Shown one piece after another: positions 1 through 11,900 of a stretch of DNA of 64,000 nucleotides. A program made the translations under genes and the position numbers. Position 1 is the stretch's first letter, and each line of letters starts with the position of its first letter. The stretch comes from Bifiguratus adelaidae. Lineage: Eukaryota; Mucoromycota; Endogonomycetes; Endogonales. Location of the stretch: positions 62,001 to 126,000 of the forward strand of contig MVBO01000025.1 of the NCBI GenBank assembly GCA_002261195.1, in the 5' to 3' direction. Below the pieces are notes generated by a model, which ran no database searches, was not told the DNA's origin, and was given only the letters and a program-made list of their open reading frames with translations.

Positions 1-1
1 C

Positions 2-76
2 AACCTAGGTCCCAAGCTCGGATGGGCTCTTTTGATCTTCTTTTTCCCTATCATTGGTCTCGTCATCTATTTGTAA
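2..76 (+). CDS. 3' end of a small membrane protein (PLDc_N-like), partial
   Basis: Only the last exon enters the window. Frame 2 reads about 24 residues, ending in a hydrophobic segment (GWALLIFFFPIIGLVIYL) and a TAA stop at 74-76. A Gly-Trp-Ala-Leu start followed by a PIIG-x-x-IYL membrane segment resembles the short PLDc_N (cardiolipin-synthase N-terminal) transmembrane domain of small bacterial and fungal membrane proteins. The rest of the gene is outside the window, so the family is a guess from one helix. Confidence 0.4.
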   Translation, partial: NLGPKLGWALLIFFFPIIGLVIYL

Positions 77-376
77 GTGCTAGTCTCGGTGTGTTGATCG
101 CCGCTGTCGTTTGGTGGCGTGCAATGTCTAAACCTACATTTTGTAGCCTCTTCTCTGATCGTCACGAGTACAACGGCTCTCAATATCAAGCCTTGCCTTG
201 AGATTGACTATAATGGCCTTTAGTTGAAAGTTTTTGTAGTCGTGGATTATCGCCACAATGGTCAGTGTAAATTGCGACATGAGGATTTGTGATGTTAAAT
301 ATATGAGATGAAAGGTGTATCTTACAGTGATGGTATCTCCCACTTCTAGCCAATCTTTATATATTGCATCTAAAGC

Positions 377-1576
377 TTAACTTGCGTGCTCTTTTGCGTA
401 TTCTACAAACTGCTCCAAAGGTTGCATGAGTCCACCGTGCAGTTACTGGCACGTATTGACAGCTTACCTCATCGATGAGCACGGGCCAAGCACCCTCTGG
501 GTCGTACTTGCTAAAATCATCGCCAATCTGGTTGATAAAGTCCAACAACTACATGGGCAGATGTCAGCTTGATCATGGCAAGCATTGGGGTAAGCCAAGT
601 CTTACCAAATTCCACGTATCTCTTGGGATTGCCTTCTTGTGCTCTTCCTGTGTGGGAACGACTCGATCAGCTCTGCAAAGGACTATCGAAACTCACATCA
701 GACTCACCTCCACAAATTGTAACCAAAGATCGAGATATTTGAATCGATCTCGGAGCAATATCTTCCACAGCTCGATCGCAAATTCCAGGGCTGCGGACTA
801 TCTTCAGAGTCATCATTCAAAGCGATCCGTCATACACTTACATAAACTCTTTTGTCCGGGATTCCGGCCGTATTTGAAGGCAAATGAATACACCTCTTTG
901 AACATTAAATCATCACGTAGACTATCGCGCAATGCTGGTATAGCTTGCTTTTGCTTTTCTACCGTATCCGCGCTACGACAACGGTGAACAAGCGATCCAT
1001 CTACCTAATGACGGTCATACGCACCTTAGAGTCGTCCAACCATGCACAAAGCCATGCCGCGTAAACTCTCCCATTTTCTCGGCTCCCAAGTGATAAGACA
1101 GAGCGTAAAATACCGGGTCCTCGGGTGTCAACTCGAGATCTTCGCACATTTTTTCCACACCTTCGAACCCGATGACATCGATATCGGCATCTAGCGGATA
1201 GTGTGATCAGCACGAAACCATCCAACCTTGCGCTTACCCTTATACTGCTCAAACATGGCCTTCAGCTTCTTTTGATCCACATTGCGCGTAGAAACACTGC
1301 CGCGTCCAAAGGTCTCGTTCGAATGGGATCCGAAATAGGCTTCGGTGGCTAGTCCCGTATTCCAAGCGTACTCCTTGAGCATGCGAATAGCCTGCTTCTC
1401 GCTGGATGATTCTGGTGGTTAACGCAGGACCATGGTTGTCTGGCATGGCTCACCTGGCTTGCGTGAAATCCTGGAATTGGCTCACCTTTTCCTTTTGAGA
1501 TGATTTCAGGGAATTCTAGACACCATGTCGATAAGTAGCGAAAGCAACAGGGATTTGATGGTACCTCGCTCACCAT
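377..1576 (-). CDS. DCN1: DCN1-like cullin neddylation protein
   Basis: Scaffold E3 that helps the E2 Ubc12 attach NEDD8 to cullins. Nine exons: 1574-1576, 1454-1515, 1238-1401, 1025-1190, 842-972, 708-790, 606-647, 468-548, 377-409; 254 residues, the usual length. The N-terminus reads [20 protein letters not shown], the classic UBA-like start of DCN1, and the end contains [18 protein letters not shown], the signature of the PONY/DCUN1 domain that binds the cullin WHB domain. The start codon is alone in exon 1 (ATG followed directly by gtgagc); homology of exon 2 to the DCN1 N-terminus supports that choice. CUL4, a natural client, starts 3.7 kb downstream on the other strand. Confidence 0.93.
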
Positions 1577-2002
1577 GTCTCAAGTTACAAGCCGGAAATG
1601 ATGACTGCGGCAATTGCCGGTATAAGTGTAGCGTATAGAACGGCGCGTTGTGTCGCGTGACTTGTGACCCACGATTATTTGATGTGGAAAAGCTATATCG
1701 TTGACTCTTTGAGCATTGATCCATTCTCATGCGTATGAAGGGGATAGAGTATGATCAGCAAAGGTCAATGATCTTCTAACGAATGTACGTAAATGGCAGG
1801 ATCACTCATGGGTATTGACAAGGTTACGTTTCTGATGCTGTGTGTATGGATTGAATTTATTTTGACATACTATACAAAACTCCAACAGAGCATTCCTCCA
1901 ATGCCGGCATGCATAGTGATGCTACCACTTTGATGGTAAGTCAACTTGCAAGACGAAAAGGTAGGTAGACGTCAAAGTCCTGATAGAAGGCAAAGATTGC
2001 AT
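1577..2002 (-). other. Intergenic stretch between RPS29 and DCN1
   Basis: About 430 bp between the RPS29 stop and the DCN1 start codon, both on the minus strand. It must hold the 3' end of RPS29 and the DCN1 promoter. Short open frames here match nothing I know and carry no recognisable domain. I see no RNA gene or repeat. Confidence 0.5.
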
Positions 2003-2717
2003 TTATCGCAACTATAAAGAAGAAATGTCAGCATGTGCATGCGTCGATGGCGATGATAGCAAATTCATGAAGAGAGCATAGTGAAGGACGGTCATAGTGT
2101 GAACAGCGATCGCTTGCACATCCCAACCGCTAGTATCGCCATGGATGTAACGTCTACTCACCTTTTGGAAACCAATATCGGCGTGATATTCACGGAAGCA
2201 TTGACGGCAGATATCAAGGTTGTACTTGCGGATCAAACCAGCTTGATGAGCGCAGACACGGCTATAAAGAGAATGATATATGAGTATACCAGTTCAAAAC
2301 AACCGCGCGTGAAGCATCAAGGAGGTGGTTGGTCTCCTTGAGGTATGTTCGAGGGCAGCAATGGATCACTAAGTGAGCATCGGGTAGAAAAGGTGGACCA
2401 GAGATGCACGACACTGGCAGTTTGCCGAGTGCCTCCTGGATTATCTCGTCACTGCGCTTTACCACCTCATACTCAATTAACCCTCTCATTGCTGCGATTG
2501 ACTGGCGTACTACTGTTTCAGCAATTGCCGTATAAGCTCTTATGGGTGTATAGTCACCAACCAGATCGCCGCGAGCCGACAAACAAGCTGAAGAAGCCAT
2601 CCCCTCAATCCAACGATCAAACCCTCCCATGCCAATCATCTGCCCAACGACTTACCATTGGCGAGATCCCTTGCCAAACTTCCGAGGACGTGAGTACCAA
2701 ACGTTTTCGTGACCCAT
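2003..2717 (-). CDS. RPS29: 40S ribosomal protein S29 (uS14)
   Basis: Small zinc-binding protein of the 40S head. Three exons: 2656-2717 ([20 protein letters not shown]), 2162-2261 and a nine-base last exon 2003-2011 coding Leu-Arg-stop. The 56-residue product has the standard length and keeps the two CxxC pairs (CRVC and CRQC) of the uS14 zinc finger, plus [18 protein letters not shown]. The usual SHPR near the N-terminus is SRPR here. Both introns (394 and 150 nt) are far longer than the 45-60 nt typical of neighbouring genes, as is common for ribosomal protein genes and for hosts of snoRNAs. Confidence 0.95.
2047..2142 (-). other. Inverted repeat in RPS29 intron 2 (possible structured RNA)
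   Basis: Within the 150-nt second intron of RPS29, 2047-2060 and 2129-2142 are inverted copies matching at 12 of 14 positions, enclosing 68 nt. This could close a hairpin of about 96 nt in the spliced-out RNA. Ribosomal protein introns often carry snoRNAs, but I find no clear C/D (RUGAUGA/CUGA) pair at the stem and no convincing H/ACA layout, so this is only a candidate. Confidence 0.25.
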
Positions 2718-2860
2718 GTTGTAAAGTTGTTAGTCTTGTGATGGCAGAACAGACAACAAGAAGAGAAAGATCGAATTGCGGCTTAGAAAGTTCATTTGTG
2801 TGTGTGTGGCTTAGATCTCTGGGTTAGGGTAAAATAATGATGACGCAAGCAAATGGCAAT

Positions 2861-5127
2861 TTATGGGACAGCTTCAGACAATTGGCTAGAAGGAGCGGAT
2901 TGTAGGGATGGCAGTCCAGGGGATGCTGACCGACTTGAAGGTGTCGGACTGGAAACATTCAGATCCTTGATCATGCTTCCTGCGCGATTATCGGTTGCAT
3001 TGCGTTGATGGAAGCTACGGGCTCGCTTTTCATCTATTGGAATCGTGAGATAATGTTGAATTAGGGTATGTAAATTCGGTAGTGTATGTCGAATGTCAAT
3101 GGCTCGTATCCCTTGGGAATTCATGAGCTAACCAAGAGTTAATTAGATTCATGAGGTGAAACCGACATCCTTACTTGTTCAATGTCCTTGTTTAACAAGA
3201 ACACTCCATATTCGGTCCGAGATTTATCAACCCCTTTGGTATATAAGGGCCAACTAGGATGATTAATAAGCGACGTGATTGAAACACGACAATGTCGACT
3301 CACTGGACATCTCCACTTTCGGAACCTATCGTGAGCAAGTCTGTCAGAAAACTTTTGCTGCCCATAGGGGTGATTGGGTATCTCAGGTTCTCGCCAATGT
3401 AATACGCAATCATGCTTGTTAGATGCGCTGTATATCCTAAAGCTGTATCTGACTCTTGAAATGAGGGTGACGATGTTACTGGGACTTGAGGCGGTGGATT
3501 ACTGGTAAATGATCGAGATGGGTTTGAACCGATAGATGGTAGTGGCAGAGAGCGGATTAAATACATGTCAGATTCAGGATCCTAATGTTTCCCTCAGCTT
3601 TGCGTGATCAACCTAAGCTTCGCGTTTGCACTTACAACCGCAATAGGATAAATGCTGAAGAGATCGGCGATGAGTTCGCGCCTTCGAGAGAGTAGAAGTC
3701 CCATGATCTTGGATTCCATGCTTTCATTCTTCCGAAGAATCTCTAGATTGTGAGGAAGATCATTTCGCAGAGCATCTTGGTAACGCATGGTGGACTCGGT
3801 CAGATTCTGCCGCCGTTGTTTAACCGCCTCTTTTCGCTCCGCAATCTGCGCTTTGAGTTGACGCACTTGTTGCTTTTCTCGGGCCTGAAGGTGCTGCAGG
3901 TGCCTCAAGTTGGATTTGCGCTGGTCCAACTCTCGGACCTAAAAGCGCTTGCATGAATTTATGAACAGTGCCAATAGCAGCGATACTTACGGATTGTGAG
4001 TGTGACTTTGATAACATTTCCTCAATCTTGAGACAAATCTCGGATCCTGACTTTTGTGTATCTGAAATCACTTTTTGGGTGGTATTGATGCTAATGGAGC
4101 GAGTACCTAATCAGTTTTGGCATCCACGTGCAGATAGGTAACATACCGCATGACATCGTTGTACCGGTATGAGCGCTTTGACACTGAATCTTTGAGCGAA
4201 CGGGAAGGTGTAAGGCCAGGCTCAAGCTAAATTGGCTTCGGTGAACCACGAGAAGAAGGCACTTGTGCATTGCTTACAATGGTATCCTGACATCCATACA
4301 AGCCATCAGCCAACTCCAAAAGAATGGTGTTACTCTTACAGGTGGACGTAAAGTGATTCAACTATCGACAATGGTAAGCACCACATGTCATAGATACCAG
4401 CAACTCACATCTTTGGCGAGATAGACCAACCCGGATAGATGAACATCCCATTGTATCCTGAGTTGCGCAAACTCTGGAATGGCAGCTGATGGTGATATTT
4501 TGTTGCATTCTTTGTGCTTGCAACTCCACACTTCTACGATGAAACGATCGATACTAAGATCGACCCATTGTTGGTATAGGGCAGTTGGTAGAACATCGAA
4601 GCTGGGATTGATGGTGTTGTATGTACACGTATCGCTGACAAAGAAAGGGCATGTCCAAGGCGCAGCGTCGCTTTCGGGTGGTAATCGTATAGTGAGAAAG
4701 GTATCAACCATGGAATGTGAATGACTTTCGGATATCTTGGGAACTATGTCGGATGGAGCTTCTTGACGTGACTCGTTTGCCGGCGCGCGACGATCAATGC
4801 CTGTACTAGAATTAGATTTCATCATTGCTGTCGACCAAGCTCGATCAATTTTGCTGCCATAGGATGCCAGGTTGAGTTGCGAGCTGTCACTAGCATGCCA
4901 GGACCGACTCTTTTTTGCGTGAGTTTCTCCGAGTTTGGACGAGCGTGGAGCGTGCGCTCCCTCTTCTCCGAACTTTTGCGCATCTGAATAAGCAGCGAAA
5001 ACGTTGCGCGCGTGAATTGCTTTCAAGTGCCGTAGCTTCCTCTAGAATATCGTCACTATACCTGCTTTCATCACTCTAGACTTACCCTTGTCGGTGGTAT
5101 CACCCCGCAGGGTTGTGTCCACTCCAT
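2861..5127 (-). CDS. UVRAG: UVRAG/Vps38-like subunit of the class III PI3-kinase complex
   Basis: Subunit of the Vps34 complex II that makes PI3P in endosomal and autophagic trafficking. Nine exons (5086-5127, 4409-5041, 4278-4361, 4147-4226, 3991-4090, 3636-3938, 3304-3581, 3175-3253, 2861-3127) give 621 residues. The order matches UVRAG: a basic RKLRHLKAIHARN start, a long variable stretch, a C2-like region with FFVSDTCTYNTINPSF, the motif LELADGLYG, a coiled coil in exons 5-6, then LFSIYPI, ALGYTAHLTSMIAYYIG and YGVFLLNKDIEQL, with RHTLPNLHTL near the end. The start at 5127 was chosen because it joins in phase to RKLRHLKAIHARN. A Ser/Pro-rich tail closes the protein. Confidence 0.88.
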
Positions 5128-5279
5128 GCCTACAAAAGCATGAGCGTGACGTGCAAGTGGGGCAAATTGTATCGCGGGCTATTTGAGCCTTTATGAGCTT
5201 GAACGGCGGACAGCGAGGTAGGGGTCGGTGCGGTCTGTGGCGATAAGCGACTTGCTCTACTTGGTGCTCAGACCTGTTA
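5128..5279. promoter_or_regulatory. Shared divergent promoter of UVRAG and CUL4
   Basis: Only about 150 bp separate the two chosen start codons, which point away from each other, so both promoters must overlap here or run into the opposing gene. No clear TATA box is visible. An N-terminally extended UVRAG would reach even further into this gap, so the exact UVRAG start is the least certain point. Confidence 0.45.
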
Positions 5280-8200
5280 ATGTATGCATCACTAGGCTCT
5301 AGTAAGAAAAGAAAACAAGCCTCAGTTCCTAGCAATCAAACCACTCTCAACTTCTCGGCTTCGGCTGGCCGTCTCAAGCACCCGGATAAAGACTTGGAAA
5401 CGCGTCGGTCTTACGATCCTTCAGTCAAAAAACAGAAGCATAGCGACAACTCGTACCCGCTTTCCCACGACACTGAACGCAAAGATAAAGCAAAAGACGA
5501 TTCCGATATGTTCAACTTCCCTCCTCCCGACCACCCAAAACATCCAGATAACCTTCGCGCTAGCAAGGGAAAAGGTGTAGACTATGGAAGCAATAGTTTT
5601 CAGCCATCGATGGACACTTTGCTGGCAAACGATAGGCGAACATCCATCGGTGGCATACAGATCGGTACTCCTGCAAATGATGGGATCATGGGAACCTCCA
5701 ATGCGATGAGACGACCATCCTCGAACGAAAATGACATAAGACGTGTCAGCCTAAGTGGAGGCGGAAAAGGGACGATCTCGGCCGTTGGCAAGCAAGCACC
5801 GAAAACGTTGGTGATCAAAAACTTTAAAGGTAAGTCAATCTCGCGAGACGTCCCGATATCCTGCACTTATTGGATTATATCTTGCAGTCAAACCGAAACT
5901 TCCGGAGAATTACTTTGATACCACCTGGGCAAAGCTCAAAAACGCTGTCAAGGCAATACAGGACTCCCGACCTGTTGGAGAATCTCTAGAGTTCCTATAC
6001 AAATCATGCGAGAATCTCTGTGCGCACAAGATGGGATCCAAGCTATATACACTGCTACATGTAGAGTTTGAGTCCCATATTCAAGCAATTGCGGATGGGT
6101 TACGAAAGTAAGTTGAAGACTAAAATGCTTCAGAGCTACTGCTAACGCGGCGGCCCATGTGCAAAGAAATGATGCGACTGAAGAGGCTTACTTGGTAGCC
6201 GTAAATGCTTGCTGGACGGCTCATTGTTCACAGACGGTATGATCAACGCGTTGTATTTCTCTACGCAGCTAATTTCGGTACAGATGTGGATCAGAAGCAT
6301 ATTCCTGGTTCTCGATCGTACTTATGTGTTGCAGTCCGGCGAGCGATCTCTATGGTATATATAGGTTCACTAGATGATAGGTTGAAGATCTAATATAATG
6401 TCACAAGGGATATGGGTTTGCAACTCTTCCGACAAACAGTGTTAGAAGCCAACGATATCCAGTACAAGACTCTCAATGGCATTTCGGAACTGATCAGCAA
6501 AGAGCGGAAGGGTGAGGCCATCCAACGCCCTCTTCTCAAATCGGTTTTGCGTATGTTCGTCGACCTTCAGCTATATTCTTCAACGTTTGAGCCTCGATTT
6601 ATGGACGAAACGCGGGCGTTCTATATGCTTGAAGGTGAACAGCTAATAGAGACTATGGACACCCGCGAGTATTTGCATCACGTTGATACAAGGCTGAGAG
6701 AAGAGAATGAACGATGCGACTATTATCTAGACAGGAGAAGCAAGGCGCGGCTGACAAAGACACTGGAGGACGAGCTTATCGCGCGACACATCACGACCGT
6801 ATTGGAGAAAGGTAAATGTCAAATAGATGAAGTGGATATCTTGCTGACTATGTCTTAGGGTTTGAGGATCTGATGCAGATAAATGCAAAGGCAGACCTGG
6901 CCTTATTGTACACACTAGCATCTCGAGTGGCCTCACTAGATTTGTTGCGGAAAAGTTTTGGTGCATACATCAAGGTAAGCCTCCCCAACACTACTTGACA
7001 CGAAGCGCTGACGTTTTCATGCCGTAGAAATCTGGTACAAGCATCGTGGCTGATCCCTCGCGAGACCCTACCATGGTGGATGATTTACTTGCGTTCAAGG
7101 CCAAGATGGACGAGATTTTGATTGAATCGTTTCAGCACAATGGAGACTTTGCTCAATCACTCAAAGAGAGTTTTGAAAGCTTCATCAACACACGCCAAAA
7201 CAAGCCGGCAGAAATGATAGGTGAGCAGCCATTGTTACTATAGGTACGATTCGCTAAACGTTTACATAGCCAAATACCTGGATTCAAAACTCAAGTCAAG
7301 CAACAAGGTCAGTATACATGCTTGTCTATTGCTGTCTCATACCGACTATATTCCGACAGGATGTGGCCGATGACTCCTTTGACCGCGTTTTGGATCAAGT
7401 ATTGATATTGTTCAGATACATCCAAGGCATGGCATCTGTTCTTCCCCTTGTCGTGATACTTACTGCACATTCAGGGAAAGATATGTTTGAAGCATTCTAC
7501 AAGAAAGATCTCGCAAAACGGCTGCTTATGGGTCGAAGTTCCTCATTCGATGCAGAGAAGAGCGTCCTTGCAAAGTTGAAAACAGGTACGTAAAACGAGA
7601 AGGGCAATGCAGCAGCTGATCTGCTTGACATGTTTATAGAATGTGGTCCTGGTTTTACGAGCAAGCTAGAAGGCATGTTCAAGGATATAGATGTTTCGAG
7701 AGATATCATGACGTCTTTCAAGGTTAGGCGCCCTTTTTGGCCATCCGACAGTCGCTTACATCCTTTGTCACAGGCATCCAAGGGGCATGAGGAGATTCAA
7801 GATCTGGAATTGTACGTCAACGTCCTCACTCAAGGTTATTGGCCTACCTATCCACCTACAGAAGTGGCCTTGCCAGTAAAGGTACTGTACAAATAGCATT
7901 CAATAGCGCGATGCGGAGTTTAACTCGCAGCACTGCCAGATGGCGAGATATCAGGAAACTTTCAAGAATTTTTATCTCGGCAAGCACAATGGACGTCGCT
8001 TGATGTGGCAAAATTCCTTGGGACATTGCCAAGTGAGAGCACGGTTCCCCAAGGTAGATAACATGGGACGAGCGTGGAGAGCACGCTCAAAGCAATTTTA
8101 TTGTAGGGTCAGAAAGAGTTGTCGGTCAGTTTGTTCCAGGCGGTCGTTCTCCTGCTTTTCAACGATGAATCGAAGGAAAGGATCTCTTATAAGGAAATCA

Positions 8201-8801
8201 AGGAGCAAAGCAATATTGGTAAGCCTGTGGAACTTAAGTGCAAACTTTCCTCACTAATGTGTTGTGCGCAATTAGAGGAGAAAGAACTGAAGCGGATATT
8301 GCAATCACTTGCTTGCGGAAAGGCTCGCGTGCTCACAAAGCATCCAAAGGGACGCGATGTGGAAGATACCGACGAGTTCTCGTTCAATGCTGAATTCGAG
8401 AACAAGCTGACCAGAATCAAGATTAATACCATCCTACTCAAGGAAACCCAAGAAGAACAGATTAATACGACGGAGAAGGTCTTCCAAGATCGACAATACC
8501 AGGTACGGCCAGGCATTATATGTGAAGCCTTTTATCTGACCATAAATTCTAGGTGGACGCCGCAATCGTTCGTATCATGAAAACACGCAAGACACTCAGT
8601 CACACGATGCTTTTGACTGAGCTGTTTGATCAATTGCGATTCACAGTGAAGGTAGGCAGCTTGATCTCTATATCCGTTAGCCATTGCTAAGGTATAAATT
8701 CTCAGGCATCTGATCTCAAGAAGCGAATCGAGTCGTTAATTGATAGAGAATACATGGAACGTGATGAGGATGATCCAAGCTTGTACAAATATCTGGCGTG
8801 A
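5280..8801 (+). CDS. CUL4: Cullin 4 scaffold of CRL4 ubiquitin ligases
   Basis: Scaffold that links DDB1 substrate receptors to the RING protein. Seventeen exons: 5280-5829, 5888-6107, 6167-6236, 6284-6354, 6408-6811, 6859-6974, 7028-7220, 7270-7307, 7360-7426, 7475-7585, 7640-7722, 7774-7875, 7931-8053, 8107-8218, 8276-8502, 8553-8651, 8706-8801; 893 residues. A low-complexity N-terminal extension of about 180 residues precedes [16 protein letters not shown], then [63 protein letters not shown] and the neddylation segment [11 protein letters not shown], with the WHB end [10 protein letters not shown]. Intron 9 (7427-7474) has a GC donor. It and intron 14 (8219-8275) are multiples of three without stops, so unspliced forms stay in frame. 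Confidence 0.92.
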
Positions 8802-8950
8802 GCAAAACAAGAGAGAAGTGGAACAACAATGGCCGCATCGCAATCTTATAAACAGATTGGTGACGTCATCAAATTGCTGCGCCCTGTCAATATTTCATGT
8901 CCCAGACGGACTTTGTGCGGGCTGTCGCTTGATCCCAACCAGTATTGACG

Positions 8951-11900
8951 ATGAGTGGGCAAGTCTTTGCTTACTCGTCTGCACCGCTGCGGCGGGTGGA
9001 AGCTGTACAGTTCGGGATCTTGTCACCGGAGGAGATTGTACGTGTTCCTTCATGCCACCCGCGCCTCTCGGTGCATTGGTGGCAAACACGAAGCGGATTG
9101 CAGATTGACTGATCTTTACCGTTGGTTTCGTCTTTACAGAAAGCAATGTCCGTTGCGAAGGTTGAACACCCGGAACTGTACGATGACGCTGGACACAAGC
9201 CCAAGATTGGTGGTTTGCTTGATCCTCGCATGGGAACCATTGACCGTAACTACAAGTGCCAAACTTGTGGCGAAGGCATGTCAGAGTGTTCTGGTCATTT
9301 TGGTCACATCGAACTGGCGAAGCCTATCCTTCATATCGGTTAGTATACGCGCTTCGGGTCGTTGTCAAGCGTGGCCTAGGTGGCTCATGACCTCATTGCA
9401 GGATTCCTTCCAAAGATCAAGAAGATCCTGGAATGCGTTTGTTACTATTGCTCGAAGCTAAAAGCTGACGATGTAAGAGTCTGCGAAGCTGTAGCTGTGC
9501 GGAAACGAGTCTGATCACCGCTCGATATAGAGCAACCCCCAGTTTGCGCGAGCGCGCAGAATACGCGATCCCAAAGTGCGTTTAAAGGCCGTTTGGGATA
9601 TTTGCTCCAAAAAGATGGTTTGCGAGGGTGGCGATGACATGCAGGTCGATTCAGGAATGAACGGCGACATTGATCACAAAAGCCACGGTGGCTGTGGACA
9701 CAAGCAACCCACGATTAGAAAAGACGGTCTAAAGCTGTATGCAAACTTTAAGGCCGGCACTAGCGGAGATGTTAGTATCCAGCTCTCGGGCATCATCTTC
9801 GCTCTCGTGCTGAATTTTATCTTCTGTAGGAATCGGCCCAGGAAGGCAGAGTCCCTCTCAGTGCCTTGAAAGTTCTACAACTCTTTAAAAATATTTCCGA
9901 CCAAGATATCAGGGATATGGGTCTCTCAGAAGAATATGCCAGACCGGAGTGGATGCTCATTACAGTGCTACCTGTTCCACCGCCACCTGTTAGGCCAAGC
10001 ATTCAAATGGATGGCACGAGTCGGGGAGAAGATGACTTAACCCATAAGCTTTCCGATATTCTGAAGGCGAATGCCAATCTGCGTAGAAGTGAAGCTGATG
10101 GCGCTCCAAACTTGATTGTTCAAGATTACGAGCAGCTGTTACAGGTACTATACACCTGGACATTGCCTGATTGAGGTCTTAGCTCACTCTTGATTTTCCC
10201 AGTTTCATGTCGCCACTTACATGGACAATGAAATTGCCGGCCAACCGCAGGCTCTTCAAAAGTCCGGCAGACCTGTAAGTTAACTTAAGAGTTTTTCATG
10301 TTGTTTGTGCTCAACACGACTGTGATGTGTCGGAACAGTTGAAATCTATCCGTGCCCGTCTCAAGGGTAAAGAAGGCCGTATCCGTGGCAATCTTATGGG
10401 CAAGCGTGTAGATTTCTCCGCCCGTACTGTCATCACTGGTGATCCCAATCTCATGGTGGATGAAGTCGGTGTTCCAAGGAGTATTGCTCGGAACCTCACA
10501 TATCCAGAGATTGTTACACCTTACAACATCGACCGGTTGCAACAGTTAGTCCATAACGGCCCCACTGAACATCCCGGAGCAAAATACGTTATTAGAGATA
10601 CCGGTGAACGTATCGATCTGCGATATCACAAAGGTGCCGCTGACATACCGCTTCACTGGGGTTATAAAGTAGAACGACACATTAATGATGGTGACATTGT
10701 CATTTTCAATCGTCAGCCTTCACTCCACAAAATGTCCATGATGGGTCATCGCGTACGAGTTATGCCTTACTCGACGTTCCGGCTCAATCTGTCAGTCACC
10801 ACACCCTACAATGCCGATTTTGACGGTGACGAGATGAACCTTCATGTGCCCCAATCTGCCGAAACTCGCGCCGAAGTGCAAGAGATTTGTATGGTACCAA
10901 AGCAGATCGTCTCGCCACAATCAAACAAACCTGTGATGGGCATCGTTCAAGACACTCTCGCGGGTATCAGAAAGTTCACCAAACGTGATTGCTTCCTGTC
11001 CAAAGAGTTGGTCATGAACATCGTTATGTGGATTCCCGAGTGGGACGGTTTTCTGCCAGCACCTGCTATCATCAAACCCAAGCCCATGTGGACCGGCAAA
11101 CAGATCTTGAGCATGATCATCCCGAAGGGTATCAACTGTGAGACCACCCATTCCACTCATCCGGATGGAGAAACCACGTGGATCTCGCCAGGCGACACTC
11201 GTGTTTTCATCGAGAACGGTGAGATTCTTTGTGGAATCATTTGCAAAAAGACAGTCGGTACTTCAAGTGGAGGTCTAGTTCACACAATCCTCAACGAGCA
11301 AGGTCCGGAAGCAGCCAAGAACTTTCTGAGTGGCACGCAAACCTTGGTCAATTACTGGCTCCTTCAAAATGGCTTTAGTATCGGTATTGGTGATACCATT
11401 GCCGATCGCGAAACAATGGAGCATATCACAAATATTATCAATGGTGCCAAAGCTCGCGTACAGGAAGTCATTTTGGCCGCTCAACAGGACAAGCTCGAGA
11501 ATGAGCCGGGAATGACCATTAGAGAATCTTTCGAGTCAAAAGTCAACGTTGCGCTGAACAAGGCTGGTGCCGATGCTGGTAAAACTGTACAAAATGCCCT
11601 TCGCGACGACAACAACATCAAGCAAATGGTAGTGGCCGGTTCAAAAGGTTCGTTCATCAACGTATCTCAAATGGCGGCCTGCGTCGGACAGCAAAACGTT
11701 GAGGGAAAGCGTATTCCTTACGGATTCAAGTTCCGTACCTTGCCACATTTCACCAAGGATGATTACAGTCCCGAGAGTAAAGGCTTTGTGGAAAACTCGT
11801 ATCTGCGTGGCCTCACACCCCAGGAATTCTTTTTTCACGCTATGGGTGGTCGTGAAGGTAAAGCTGCATAACTAGATTTGGGTCAAGTAACAGCGTACTG

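Noticed and set aside
2262-2639. 126-residue open frame on the minus strand read as a gene
   Set aside because: It lies entirely inside RPS29 intron 1, between a clean donor and acceptor, and its end coincides with the acceptor site. The protein shows no family motif.
5042-5335. Longer UVRAG N-terminus with CPTC-like cysteines
   Set aside because: The frame gives Cys-rich sequence reminiscent of Atg14, but it does not join in phase to RKLRHLKAIHARN and would overlap the CUL4 start. The short 14-residue exon 1 joins cleanly.
5318-5360. PIP-box (PCNA-binding) motif in the CUL4 N-terminus
   Set aside because: QTTLNF resembles the start of a PIP box, but the two aromatic residues required at positions 7-8 are missing.
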